64,000 nt of DNA from Prototheca cutis (taxonomy: Eukaryota; Chlorophyta; Trebouxiophyceae; Chlorellales; Chlorellaceae). Shown one piece after another: positions 23,699 through 34,377 of this stretch. The stretch is taken from assembly GCA_002897115.2 (NCBI GenBank), contig BCIH01000015.1, positions 88,522 to 152,521 of the forward strand, given 5' to 3'. A program made the position numbers and the translations under genes. Positions within the stretch are counted from its first letter, which is position 1. Every line of letters begins with the position of its first letter. The notes beneath the pieces are model-generated. The model was not told the origin of the DNA. It worked only from the letters and a program-made list of their open reading frames with translations, and searched no databases.

Positions 23699-26387
23699 TT
23701 ATGTCAAGGCATGCTGCACCTTGAGTGTCTCGTAGATGAGAACCTGCGAGCGGTGTGGAATGCATGAACGACGCGACAGGGGTGAGGAGATCAGCAAAGA
23801 GGCGATCAGACCAGAGGAATCATACCTGTCCAGCCTGTCCCCGGCGGGGGAATTCGCCCCCACCCCTCAAAAAACACCAGAGACACCCCACCTGGAATAG
23901 CTTGGTCACAAAGTCAGCAGCATCCTCGTCCAAGACCTCTTTCAGGGATTCCAGCAGCACTGGCGCAGCAGTGTGGCCGTTTACCTGCGGTGGGGGCCTA
24001 GCTGGGAGCACATGAGCTGCAACGCCTTGCAGGTTGTACCTCGAGCATTGGGCCACTCATGTTGGGCCTCAAACTCAAACCAATCCGAGCTGCAAACATA
24101 CCTGCTGCATCACAAACTGAACAAACGACTCCTCCTCTTCTCCTAGCAGGGCTTGGATGCGCTTGTTGACCCACCCTGTACATGGGGATTGCCGGGTGCA
24201 GCTTGGGGGAAGGTGTAAAGGTGTTCTGGTGCAGCGACCTGCGTGCACTGCTGCCAGGCGACCCACAACTCCATCCCCCACCCCCATCGAGGACGGCGCT
24301 TTCCCCCAGAAACTTGGCATCCGCACCATGGATGCGCTGCTTGGCGGCCTCTGGGGCGGCATCCACCAGCTCCCACTGCATCTGCCAGTCAAACACGCCA
24401 GCTTGGGTCTTGGGCACCCGAGTCATCAGCTGGCGTCGAAGCTGCTCCAGATCAGGCTTGGCCTGATCTGGCAGTGCTGAAGCAGGCTGGGCCACTGCTG
24501 CTGTGGCAGGCCCGGTTGTGGCAGGACCGGCCGTCGCAGAGGCCACAGCAGAGGCCACAGGCTGCTGAGCCGTCCCCTCTGGCTGCTGTTCTTCGTCATC
24601 GACTAGAGTTGGACCCCGTTCCATGGCTGCCAGCTCCTCTGCAGTGTACCTGTCATTCAGGACATGGGTGAGAGCAGAACCCAGTGCCACGGCACGCGTC
24701 ACGGTTTCGGCCCGAACCGCTCATTCTGTGTAAGGCAGACTGCAGCTGACAAACTCCCACGATAACAACAGCACCACTTCTGTACCTGATGGGCACCAGC
24801 ACACGACGTTTTGTGCCTTCGTCTTCGTCCTCTTCGCCAAATACGGCCTGAGACAGGCGCTTACGCGTGGTGCCTACGGCCTGCGGCGGCTGCGGCCGCG
24901 CAACTTGCACGCCGCCCACGGGAAGCGATTCCTGGAGAGCGTTCTCCATGGCACGGAGGATCGCGGTCTGCGGGTCTTCGGAAGAGGTTGCAGCAGCTGG
25001 AACCGCAGTCTCCTCAGTTTCTGGTCGTTGCTCGGGGGCAGCATTCAGGGCTTCCTGCTCCTGCGCCTCTGCGGCGGCATCCTCTTCCTCTTCCAGAGCA
25101 CGGCGCGACTGGCGCTCCGCACCCCGGCGGCTGCAGCGGGAGTGCACGCAATGTGCAGTTGGTCTAGTGTCTGGCGGTGTATTCCGAACCTGTCAAGCCA
25201 GCTGCTGCAGCCTGGTGCATCCACAGGTGTCCCAGACCCCAGGGTCCACACTCCTGGGCCTACTTCTGGTATAAACCACACATTGACCCAGGCAAGCTGG
25301 TCAACACCCCCCCCCCCCCCACCACCACACACACACACACATACAAGGAAAGGCACTAACTCCATCAATGTCAAACAACAACGCACGTCTCAAAGAAGAA
25401 CTGGCGCTTTCCAATAGGCACTTCGCGGTCGTCCGAGGGGCGGTTGTCGGCAGCAAGAGCTCTTGCACGCGCACGCGCTGCGTCCCGCTCCTTTTCAATT
25501 TCCCGCTCCCGTTCCCGGTGCCATTGCCTGGGTAGTGGGGACCCGGCCAGAACAACAACGGTTGTCAGTGGGCCGCCAGATCAAATCAATGGGTGTCTGA
25601 TCCCCCAGCCACCGTCTTGCACAGCGAGAATGTGATGTGCTCCATCTCAAACAGAGAAATCCAACCTGCCAAAGTCTCTCACCGCTCATGCGACTCCCAC
25701 TTGCGCAGGGCATCCTGGAAAGCAGCCATGCGCTGGTCCTTCTCCCGTTGGAGTTCCCTTTCCCTTCGTGCCAGTTCGCGGTCCTCGTCTGTTGTCGCGT
25801 GGCTTGGCCTGCACACCAGTTGTCGCATCGAGGGGCTTCATGGTTGAGCAGAAGGGCTGTGGGGTCATCCTCTTTGGCATCCAGCCACCCCAGGTCATCA
25901 GCACGGGTCGCAGGGATCCTCTTCCACAAGCAAGTCCCGCTCCCTTCCCCCACGTGCAACAATCCCCGCTGCTGCTCACTGTGCTGTCATGCTTGCAGCT
26001 GCCACTGGTCGTTCCTTGGCCAGCTCAGGTTCAAGACCCGACAGGAAATCAGAGGCCGCTGCCGCTGCATCCTCAGCGGCTCCTGCCGTTGAAGCCCCCG
26101 GTGCGTCCGCTGGAGCGTCCGCTGGAGCGCCCGCGGGCGTCCGGGGTCCCAGAATAGCAACCACCTTGTTGTGCGCAGCAGCCCTGGCCTCTGGGCTGAC
26201 AAGGGGCTTGGTCGGGCCGCCGGGCGGCAACTTTTTCTGTTGCTCCCTCGTCTCCCAGTCGATGTACTCCTGCGTCGCCTGCAGTCAGCAGTTGGGTGTC
26301 ACATGCACGCGTGGAGGTCAGCGAGAGTTCGTCCATTGCATGCATGGAGTGCCCACACCAAAGCAAAACAGGATGCTCGGCTGTTTG

Positions 26388-26433
<46 letters not shown>

Positions 26434-27126
26434 CACACACACACATACACAAAAAAAAAGTTAGTCAAACCTTGTTCGTCTTGACAATGAGATGTTGCCC
26501 ATCCACGGCCAGGTCGTGCAGCACGGCCAGGGCGGTGCAGACACCCACAGCATCAGTGTAGGTGCAGAAGCCAAATCCCTTGAATGCCTGGCTGTCGGGG
26601 TCGATCGTGGGCTTCCACAGTTGCACCTCACCGCAGGCCGCCAGCAGCTGCTGCAGCGTGGCATCGTCCAGGCCAGAGGGGATCCTGCCCACATACAGGG
26701 TCGTGCTCTTCAGTGGTACCATACCTGCAGACAAGACTGGGCGATGCCAAAAGGTCACGCTGTCGCACAAAGGTCTTGACTGGCAGCGCACAGACCCGGG
26801 CGGCCACCTGGCCCTGGCTTGCCCAGACTCCACCGCAACACAGAACAATAAATGTACAGAAAACATGCCATCGGCACGAACCTGGCCGCGGGTAGGACGG
26901 CACGGGCATCGCGCCGTATGGGGGCCCATAGCCCGGCGTGTATGGTCTTGGGGCACCTGCAATCATGGGGGCCAGCTGCAGCGTGATGCCCATGCCCGGT
27001 CACACGTCGCCGGGAGCCCAGCCACCGTCGATTCAGATGCATGAATGGGGCGTGTATGTACCCACCTGCATACATGCCAGCTGGATAGGGCTGTGGTGCG
27101 CCATACCCACGGCCTGCACCATACAT
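23699..27126 (-). CDS. RBM25: RNA-binding protein 25 homologue (RRM + PWI splicing factor)
   Basis: RBM25 is a nuclear, U1 snRNP-associated regulator of splice-site choice. The start at 27126 opens a Gly/Tyr/Pro-rich N-terminus (exon 1 27126-27066). The RRM exon (about 26724-26463) has RNP2 TLYVGRI and RNP1 KGFGFCTY, with the family phrase AVDGQHLIVKT. Next come an Ala/Pro linker and an Arg/Glu-rich charged segment (about 25800-25390) that replaces the long RE/RD region of animal RBM25. The C-terminal PWI domain is split over three exons: VNKRIQALLGEEEESFVQFV near 24160-24110, then LKEVLDEDAADFVTKLFQ, then LIYETLKVQHALT with stop at 23701-23699. Two introns carry long poly-G (sense) tracts. 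It shares an upstream region with LSM12, another RNA-binding protein. Confidence 0.92.
25307..25342. repeat. Poly-C / CA tract (poly-G/GT in sense) in RBM25 intron
   Basis: C14 followed by CA repeats on the + strand. In the gene's sense this is GT then poly-G, soon after a donor near 25386. Confidence 0.95.
26391..26459. repeat. C41, CA repeat and A9 in RBM25 intron
   Basis: 41 C, then CA repeats, then A9. In the sense of RBM25 this reads T9, GT repeats and G41 just after the donor that follows the RRM exon. Confidence 0.95.
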
Positions 27127-27445
27127 GGTGGTGGTGGCCGCTGGGGCAGCACTGCCACGACTGGCCCCTCGCCCGAATCAAGTTTCCAGCTGTGTAGATG
27201 CAGTTTTCAATGGCTCATCGCATCGCTTTCACTGAACGGTACACACTCGTTGAGTCGAGAGGGAAAAGGAAAATGCGCCACTACTGCGGTCATTTCGATG
27301 GACTCGGCGGGCTCCCCTGGTGATAGACGAGCTGTATCTGGATCAATCGCACCACCCACCAACATTCCTCGCACCTGCAGAGCCACCGCATTCATGGTGC
27401 AGCATTTTCAAGTATTTCGTGACCACTAGAACTTCAAAATTAGCC
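27127..27445. promoter_or_regulatory. Shared RBM25/LSM12 upstream region
   Basis: 319 bp between divergent start codons of two RNA-binding protein genes. No named motif is visible. The promoter role is inferred from layout. Confidence 0.45.
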
Positions 27446-28522
27446 ATGGTGATGGAGACGCCCGCAGCGTATGCCGTGGGCTGCACGGTGAAGCTGCGCC
27501 TGGCGAATAGCAAGGTCCGTGGCCCCTTCATGAACGCTGCCGTGCAACGCTCTCCGCGATGGGAAGCCCACATGTGTGTTTCACTCGGGCCGTGCAGATT
27601 ATGGATGGCGAGATTTTTGCTGTGGACGAGCAACTCAAGACGGTCGTGCTGAAACAAGGAGTGCCCCGCAGCATGAATCACACGCTGGCCGTGATCAACA
27701 TGGCGGCCGTGGACGACATCCTGGAGGCCCAACCATGCAGCACCTCGATCAAGACCGAGGACCTGCCCGTGGTGGATGTCAGCAGGAGCAGAGGACGGGA
27801 GAGCAGGGCCATCGCCCAGGCCCAGCAGGACGCGCTGAAGATCGGCGAGGGCGTCAGCAGGTGAGGCCCTGCCAGCTAGGTCCCTAGCAGTATGCAGGCG
27901 GGCTCGCCTGATTCCTTTGACGACGTCTCTGGACCCTTCAATCCCTCCGTGCCGCAGGAAAGCGCAAGCCGTGTTTGATGCGATATGCAAGACCCTCCCT
28001 TGCCGATGGGACCGGACTTCCATCGTGGTCCTCGACGAGGTGGGGCTCGAGTCGACAGCTTGTTGGAGGTGGATGGAGCGGACGGATGCCCTCTGTAGGG
28101 AGGAATGTGTGGATACGTCGTGGAGTGTGTAGGCGGTGGTGCACGCATACCGTATGGACCACAAGCAGCCCTCTTGCAATTGTTGGACAATGTGCCATCT
28201 CATCGTGCAGGTGGTGGTAAATGCTCCGTACACTGCGGACGACTGCATAAAGCTGCACGAGACAGACTCTCCACTCCTGCATCGTGTCCAGCTCATCGTG
28301 CGTTGAGAGTGTTGGTGTCCTGGTGGGTGGGCGGGGGAAGCTCTTGTTCCGTGCTTGCTTGACTGTGACTGGGGGAACCAGTACCAGATACTGGGTGGCA
28401 TGACTGTCGACGAGCGTGAGTGGGTGCCAGGCGGATCAGCAAAACGCATGCGCCCCCTCCTCACTCCACCCCTTACGCCCCAAAAAATGCTGCAGATAAA
28501 TGCGGAGACGGCAGAGAGCTAG
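27446..28522 (+). CDS. LSM12: LSM12 homologue (LSm + anticodon-binding-like domain)
   Basis: Five exons (27446-27514, 27598-27860, 27958-28039, 28211-28297, 28382-28522) splice in frame to 213 residues, close to the family length. The N-terminal LSm fold starts AVGCTVKLRLANSK and continues MDGEIFAVDEQLKTVVLKQG. The linker (PVVDVSRSRGRES) leads to the AD domain: QQDALKIGEGVSRKAQAVFD, then IVVLDEVVVNAPYTADDCI, both close to animal and plant LSM12. LSM12 family members bind RNA and partner with ataxin-2-type proteins. The last exon (from YQILGGMTVDER) is the least certain part. Confidence 0.88.
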
Positions 28523-28753
28523 TCTTCCGTTCCCGTCGGTCCGTCTCAAAGTGATTGCCCGCTGTCGTGCTGCGCTCGCATGGCCGTCACCGCTCTGCCC
28601 TATTTTCACGCTGATGTACACTCCAAACTGGCGAGGTGGACGGGTAGGCAGGCAGGTTCCGCGGCTTTGGCATTGAATTGAATTGTTCAGGCAATCGTGC
28701 ACGCTCTGGGTTTTGAAACTTCGGGTGACAGGGTTGAAGAGGGGTAGATTCGA

Positions 28754-30774
28754 TTAGGGCTGGACAGCCAGCGGTGTGGCATCGCCTGCCAAGACCGTGT
28801 CTGCTCCGTCTTCAGCTGCCCGCAGCATGCCACCCAGCGGTGACGGCTGGAGCACCCCCCCATGGAGGCCAAGCTGGTCCAACTTGTCGCCTGCACAGGG
28901 AAGAAGGGTGTCAGCCACATGTCTGGGCCGGATGCTTCAGGCCCGCAAAGCCACAGGCTTGCAGCAGGAAATACGCGTTCATGCTTTCCTTATCAATGAA
29001 ACCACGCCAACCACCTCCCTTTTAATCCCCACACACAACAAATACACCCCCCCCCCCCCCNCTCTTGGCTTCTCACCCTCGGTGCCTGCAAAGCTTTCCT
29101 CGCCTCCATACAGCTCCCCATCCCCCATCATCTCCGCCTGGTGCGCGAGCGTGAACGCCAGCAGCTCCTGCACGCGCATCGGTTGATTTGATCCCGGCAG
29201 TCTTGTGAGGCCGGGCATTCGCATCGACAGACTCCACCTCGACTTGTGTCAATGGCCATGTCAACGCCAGGCGCGTGCAGTGGGCATCCTCTGTCGCTGC
29301 TCCCTGGCAAGTCCACACCAGACTACCCTGGCCCACATACACTAAACCCACGCACCTTGAGGCCTGTGTTTTCCAGCTGCAGCCGCGCATTCTCCCGTGC
29401 TAGCCGCGCCTTTTCTTGGAGCAGAAACTCCAGCTGCTCCGTGACCTGCTCTGAAGCCAGGTCATCTGCCATGGGGTGCGACCCTGCCATCCTCGGAGCA
29501 CTGCAGTGTTCAGTCGTGGGGGGTGGACCAGGTCAGCGGCAACTGTGCTCTGGTCAATGCATGCTGTGACCCGAAGGTTGTTTGCTCAGTCGACCCCGGC
29601 GCCAGGTGTTCCGTTGTTCAACACCCCCAGTCCCAGGGGCCCGTCACCAGGTGCACACCACCAAAGCAGAAACATAACAAGGTCACACAGCGACACAACC
29701 AACATGTGGCCGTACGTGGTTGAGGCACTCTGGTCAGCTGCAACAGCACCGTCTGTCTGGCTGGCGACTGCCATTTCCTTGGATCGCTCGAGGATGTCGG
29801 AGGCCGCGTTGAGGCGGCTGAGGAAAGGACTGATGGTGTGGCCAGGCCGGGCGCCCCGGTCGCCGCGCCGCAGTCTCTCGAGCTGCGAAGCTGTGGCGCT
29901 GGGAGTCTCCCAGTCGGCGCCCCCATCAAAGTCGCCCCAGGGCTCTGCTGCACCCGTCGTGGTCGTCCTCGCAGGCTGGGCCCGGCGGCACACCTCGGCC
30001 CCAGGCGGGCCCACAGGCGTGCCCCACTCCTTGAAGGCCTGGCCAATTACGTCATCCAGTGTATGGGCCAGGCCCTCCATCAGCTTGCTCACCCCATTGA
30101 AGGCATCCATCCCCTGCAGCGAGGAGTGCATGACACAGCTTGCTTTGTTTTGTGAGTGCGTGGAGGAGGGCCTGGGAGCTTGCACTGACAGCTCGTGGTA
30201 ACAGTCCCCTTGTCAAAGACGGTGCAACCCCTAGAAGCAGCCTTCCACCTGTGGAATCTATGGGCAACACTTCCCACTCCAAATTCCCTCAATTTCGACC
30301 GATTAACACAGCATGAGCGCGGATGTGGTAGGAAAGCAAGCATCACCCAATGCACCCGACACACACCTTGGACAACAGGAGTGAATCCGGTGGGCCCTGT
30401 GGAGTGGCATTCCCGGAAACCGGTCGTATGCTCGGGTCCTTTTTAAGCATCCTAAGAGCTCGGTTTACGATCTGCGTGGTGGCCGACTCAACGGCAGACT
30501 TGGAGGTGGCCCTGTTGCCGCCTGGCGCCGCGGCTGTGTGGACGGGTGGACTCAAGCTGAGTGGCTTGCTGGGTTTGGAGGGGTTTGGTGCAGCCAGCTG
30601 TTCGTCCAGCCATGACGATGTTGTCTGACCTTCCTGCAGCTTTTCTTGGAAAGACGCGACCACGGACGATGCACCTCGTCGCTGCATCTTGGACGGGGAC
30701 CGAGGGCCCTCCCCTGGCACACTTCCGCCGGGCCCTTCCCTTCGACAGCTGCCAGGTCCCGTCGAGAGCTCCAA
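28754..30774 (-). CDS. Coiled-coil protein of unknown function
   Basis: Five exons (30774-30367, 30113-29716, 29500-29356, 29167-29077, 28890-28754) splice in frame to 392 residues. The N-terminal half is Ser/Pro-rich with a short helix (SVVASFQEKLQEG). A middle segment (FNGVSKLMEGLAHTLDDVIG) looks globular or helical. A leucine-rich coiled coil follows (VTEQLEFLLQEKARLARENA, ending LQLENTGLKELLAFTLAHQ). The tail is acidic, then Gly/Pro-rich. I do not recognise a family; a cytoskeletal or Golgi adaptor is possible but unproven. Intron 4 holds a 16-base G tract (sense) right after its donor. Confidence 0.7.
29047..29062. repeat. Poly-C tract with N (poly-G in sense) in coiled-coil gene intron
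   Basis: C tract containing an N at 29061, about 15 bases after the donor in the gene's sense. Confidence 0.9.
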
Positions 30775-31625
30775 TCAAGCCTGAAAAAATGAATTGTGAT
30801 GGGAAATCGCATTGTCACTGAATCATGATCGCCGTGGAATGTGGATGCCTCCGTCGAGGATCGCACAGGTGTCCACCGCGGTGGACCCCACGTCCCATCA
30901 TCACCTTGCCAAATGCAGCGACCCTTGCCAGCGCCAGCTCGCCAACTCGTGGGCCAATAGTAAGCAAGATCAACAGTATTTGTTTGCTCTTTGCTGTCTG
31001 TGTGGAGTGGTGCGATGAACACCGGTTCCCTTCGCCAGTAAGGGAGGTATCGGGCGTGTGGGCTCTTCCTGTCGCCACACTGCCTTTCAAAACATCAATC
31101 CGGTTCGAAGCAAGGCGCGGGAAAACTCGATGCGTGATGCGCACCCATGAACATGCGAGGCATTTCCTTGTCCTTTTTCTGTCTTATGCTGTGGTTTCAT
31201 CGCATTACCCATGGATATTCTAAATCAAATATGAGATTTGGCCCTGCTATGGCAGTGGCCGGTGGTGCTGTGCTGCCCTATCAGGCTGTACTCCGAACAA
31301 GGCCATTCCTTCCGATATGCACAGGTACACTCCCCGTGAACCGTCGATGTGTCCCGCCCTTCTACTCCGTCTGCTTCGAAAGTTGATGCCATAGCATTTA
31401 CATCCTAATGGAAAATGATGCAGCATGCCCGGCTATGTTTCCGTGAGCAAGTCTCGCATGCAGTGGGACCTTCCGTTCTGCCCCAGATCACTTCCGTGAC
31501 GCGGTTGTTGGGAGGGGACTGTTGAGATCAGGAGATGAAAATATTTTGACTGTGTGTTTCACCATGTCTACATGCAGGTCATTTGAAATGTGGAAGAAAG
31601 AAGCTTTGGCATATGGAGCCCTATC
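30775..31625. promoter_or_regulatory. Divergent intergenic region, coiled-coil gene / kinase gene
   Basis: 851 bp between divergent start codons. It is more AT-rich than its surroundings. I see no additional gene; short open frames here have no splice or homology support. 5'UTRs and promoters of both neighbours are expected. Confidence 0.4.
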
Positions 31626-32011
31626 ATGTTCAGTGGGCGACCAAGAGAGCTGACTGCCACCAGGTTAGCTGCCAAGGTCAGGCCGGGGCAGAGGTTGCAG
31701 GAAACTTGCCTCTGGCGATTCAGTCGCCGAAACAACTTGACAAGACACAGAGTTGTCCCGACGTGGCTGCGTGCATACCGTGCTGTCGCGACCTGCATCT
31801 GCAATCTCTTGGGCACTTTCGCTGCGGCTGCAGAATTGACCCCGGGATCAGCATTGGGAAATGGACGGTTTACGGTGCTCGAGACACTAGGATCTGAGGG
31901 AGGTTCCATCGTCACATACAAGGCATGTTCATACCAGCCATGGCGGTACAGAGGCATGGAGGGGCGGCAGAGATGCAGAGTAAAGGGTATTGTGCGAGGT
32001 TGCTGCCCCAC

Positions 32012-32097
<86 letters not shown>

Positions 32098-33980
32098 AGA
32101 CGCTTCCTCTCCCTGGCTGCAGTGCGCGTTGCTGGACACTGGGACCCAAGCAGCGGTCAAGGTCCTCTCGCTGCGCCAGCTCCGTACTTGGAAACAACTG
32201 GACCGATTTGAGCGGGAGTGTGCCGTGCTCAAGAGCCTGGACCACCCTGGAATCCCTCAATACCTGGACTCCTTTGAGGAGGACAGCCCCAATGATCGCC
32301 TATTTGTGCTGGCTCAGGTGAGAAGCGGGATGTGAATGGTAGGCAAGTGTTGGCACCATTTTTAGGGGTTGGGGGGGCCTTGAAACCTCCAGGATGCCTG
32401 CACTGGCAGCACACTTCCAACCCTGGCACATCCTCAGTGACATGGATGGGTGCCCAACTCCACGCCCAGCCCAACAAACAAACACTCAGGAGTTTTTTGA
32501 AGGTACATCGCTTGCCGCCCGGGTGCACGCGGGATGGGCCCCCAGCAGCCAGGAGGTGGACGACATTGCGCGGGACGTACTGCGCATCCTGCAGTACCTT
32601 GCGCACCGGCGCCCTGCACTTGCGCACCACGACATCACACCCTCCAACATCCTGTTGCGGGATGGCAGTTCTGGCGATCCTTCCCGGCCGAGGGTGTGCC
32701 TGGTGGGCTTTGGCGCGTGCACTCATGCAGATGAGAACGACGAGGACAGCGAGTCAGCATTCCAAAACGGCACTGCGACTGACGAGACGAATGACTTTAT
32801 GGCGCCTGAACAATTTGCGGGGAGTGGGACCTCGGCATCTGACTTGTATGGTTTAGGCGCCACGTTGTTCTTCCTTCTGATGGGGCGGCCGCCGCCGGTG
32901 GCTGGGGGTCGCACACGTCTCCAAGCCGCGGGCATCTGTGCGCCGCGACGCATGCAGTTGCTACTGGATGGCCTGCTGGAACCTGTGCCCGAGGACAGGC
33001 TCAGCGCCCACCAAGCCCTGCAGCTGNTGGGCCCGGAGAAGGCAAGAGACGATGGCTGGACACCTTGGCAAATCCCGTGTGACAAGGGCATGCTAATGGA
33101 TTCCCTGACGTCACCGACAACGACGACAGAATTCCGCATCGCCACTGCCATCAGGCAGCTGCCGCGCAACAACACGCGGATGCGGGCGATGCGGCATGGC
33201 AGCACTCTGGAAATTGACATCCCACCCGAGGGCCCGCTGTCGGCATCTGCCCTCCCGTTGTCGGCATCTGCCCTGGTATGGATCTCGGTCGTGGCGACGT
33301 GGACCGCGCATGCCGTTGCTGGCGGCGGGATCCTCTTTGGGCTGTTCTCGGTCCCCTTTTGGGTCGCAGGGTTCAAACTGTCCAGGACAGCGATCGAGGC
33401 ACACTGCTTGCGTGAGCGGCTGCGCATCGGCGTGCGTGGTTGGACACTATCACGGCGATTGTGCCTGTTCGCCGGGCCGGAGCTGGTGCAGCACAGTGGT
33501 GGCACAGCTGTCGGTCCCAATGACACGGAGGGCAGAACGGCTGATCTGGTTCAGGCCAATGTCTTTGTCTCAGGCGACGTCAATGGACAGCCTCACACCC
33601 ACCTTGTCCTTCAAGACGGTGAGCTTGATCGACATTTTTATTCTTGGGGGGTTGTTCATTAAGCAGGACAACGTTTCTGGGAGTATCAGCGGCGCTTCGC
33701 GGTATACTTCTCGCGAGGTTCAGTACTGGCACGACTGGCTCAGACGTTGGATACGTCAATCAATCAGTCAACCACTTCCAGACCCGCATTCTGTCCGGGG
33801 CGTGACTTTCACCTGCCACCCATCCCATTGCCCAATGCAGTGTGCGGGAGGCGGGTGGCCGTCGGGACTAGGCTGGCGCCGGCAGAGCAAGAGTGGCTGG
33901 CCTCGGTGATCAACGACTATCTGAAGCAGTATGCGTCGGTGTTCCATGCCAGCTCAAGGGATGGTATTGAAGATGCATAA
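31626..33980 (+). CDS. Cyanobacterial-type Ser/Thr kinase-like protein, plastid-targeted, likely pseudokinase
   Basis: Four exons (31626-31922, 32123-32317, 32490-33618, 33667-33980) splice in frame to 644 residues. A basic N-terminus of about 75 residues resembles a transit peptide. The kinase fold follows: degenerate Gly loop LGSEGGSIVTYK, beta-3 Lys in AAVKVL (K112), catalytic loop HHDITPSNILL (D212, N217) and APE-type MAPEQF. The DFG motif is GFG (237-239) and the usual catalytic-loop Lys is Thr. The C-terminal part has hydrophobic spans (VWISVVATWTAHAV, then ILFGLFSVPFWVAGF) and an end like cyanobacterial kinases (GTRLAPAEQEWLASVINDYL). Intron 1 uses a GC donor (AAG/GCATGT) and contains (CA)41. 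One N lies at 33027. Weak or absent phosphotransfer is inferred from the lost Asp and Lys. Confidence 0.75.
32015..32096. repeat. (CA)41 microsatellite in kinase intron 1
   Basis: An uninterrupted 82-base CA repeat, the longest dinucleotide repeat in the window, ending 26 bases before the acceptor. Confidence 0.98.
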
Positions 33981-34377
33981 TTTGGGAAAGGCAGTGACCA
34001 TGCCATTGGATGTATGAACCCGCCGAGCCCCTTCAACAGCCATTGCAGTCCCATGATTCACCCAAAATCCATGCACTGTAGGCCATTGTATTTCACCTGT
34101 ACTTATCCTTGTTCACTCAGCACGCTTCTTGTACAATATGATTTCTTGTGCAGGTGTTGTTTGGCTGAGTTTCGTTCTTTTTTGCCGCAGCCCATTGTCC
34201 TTCCACTGGATTGTTCCGGGTTCTTGTGTTCCGACCACGGTGCTCCTCACAGAAATGGCGAGGATTCCAATTCTTCAATCCCAGTCCCTACCTCGACACC
34301 AATCGGCTGGACGCGACAGGGCCCCCACCCTCATGGCACCATAACGCAACTGCTCATGTGATTTTTCAAAGCATGAC
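33981..34377. other. Intergenic spacer, kinase to tocopherol-cyclase-like gene
   Basis: 397 bp between two genes on the + strand, somewhat AT-richer than the exons. It should hold the 3'UTR of the first gene and the promoter of the second. I see no gene. Confidence 0.4.

Noticed and set aside
25390..25800. Arg/Glu-rich segment as a separate SR-like gene
   Set aside because: It is in phase between the RRM and PWI exons, as expected for RBM25.
32015..32096. Regular short repeats as a possible CRISPR array
   Set aside because: It is a pure CA dinucleotide microsatellite without spacers, inside a eukaryotic intron.
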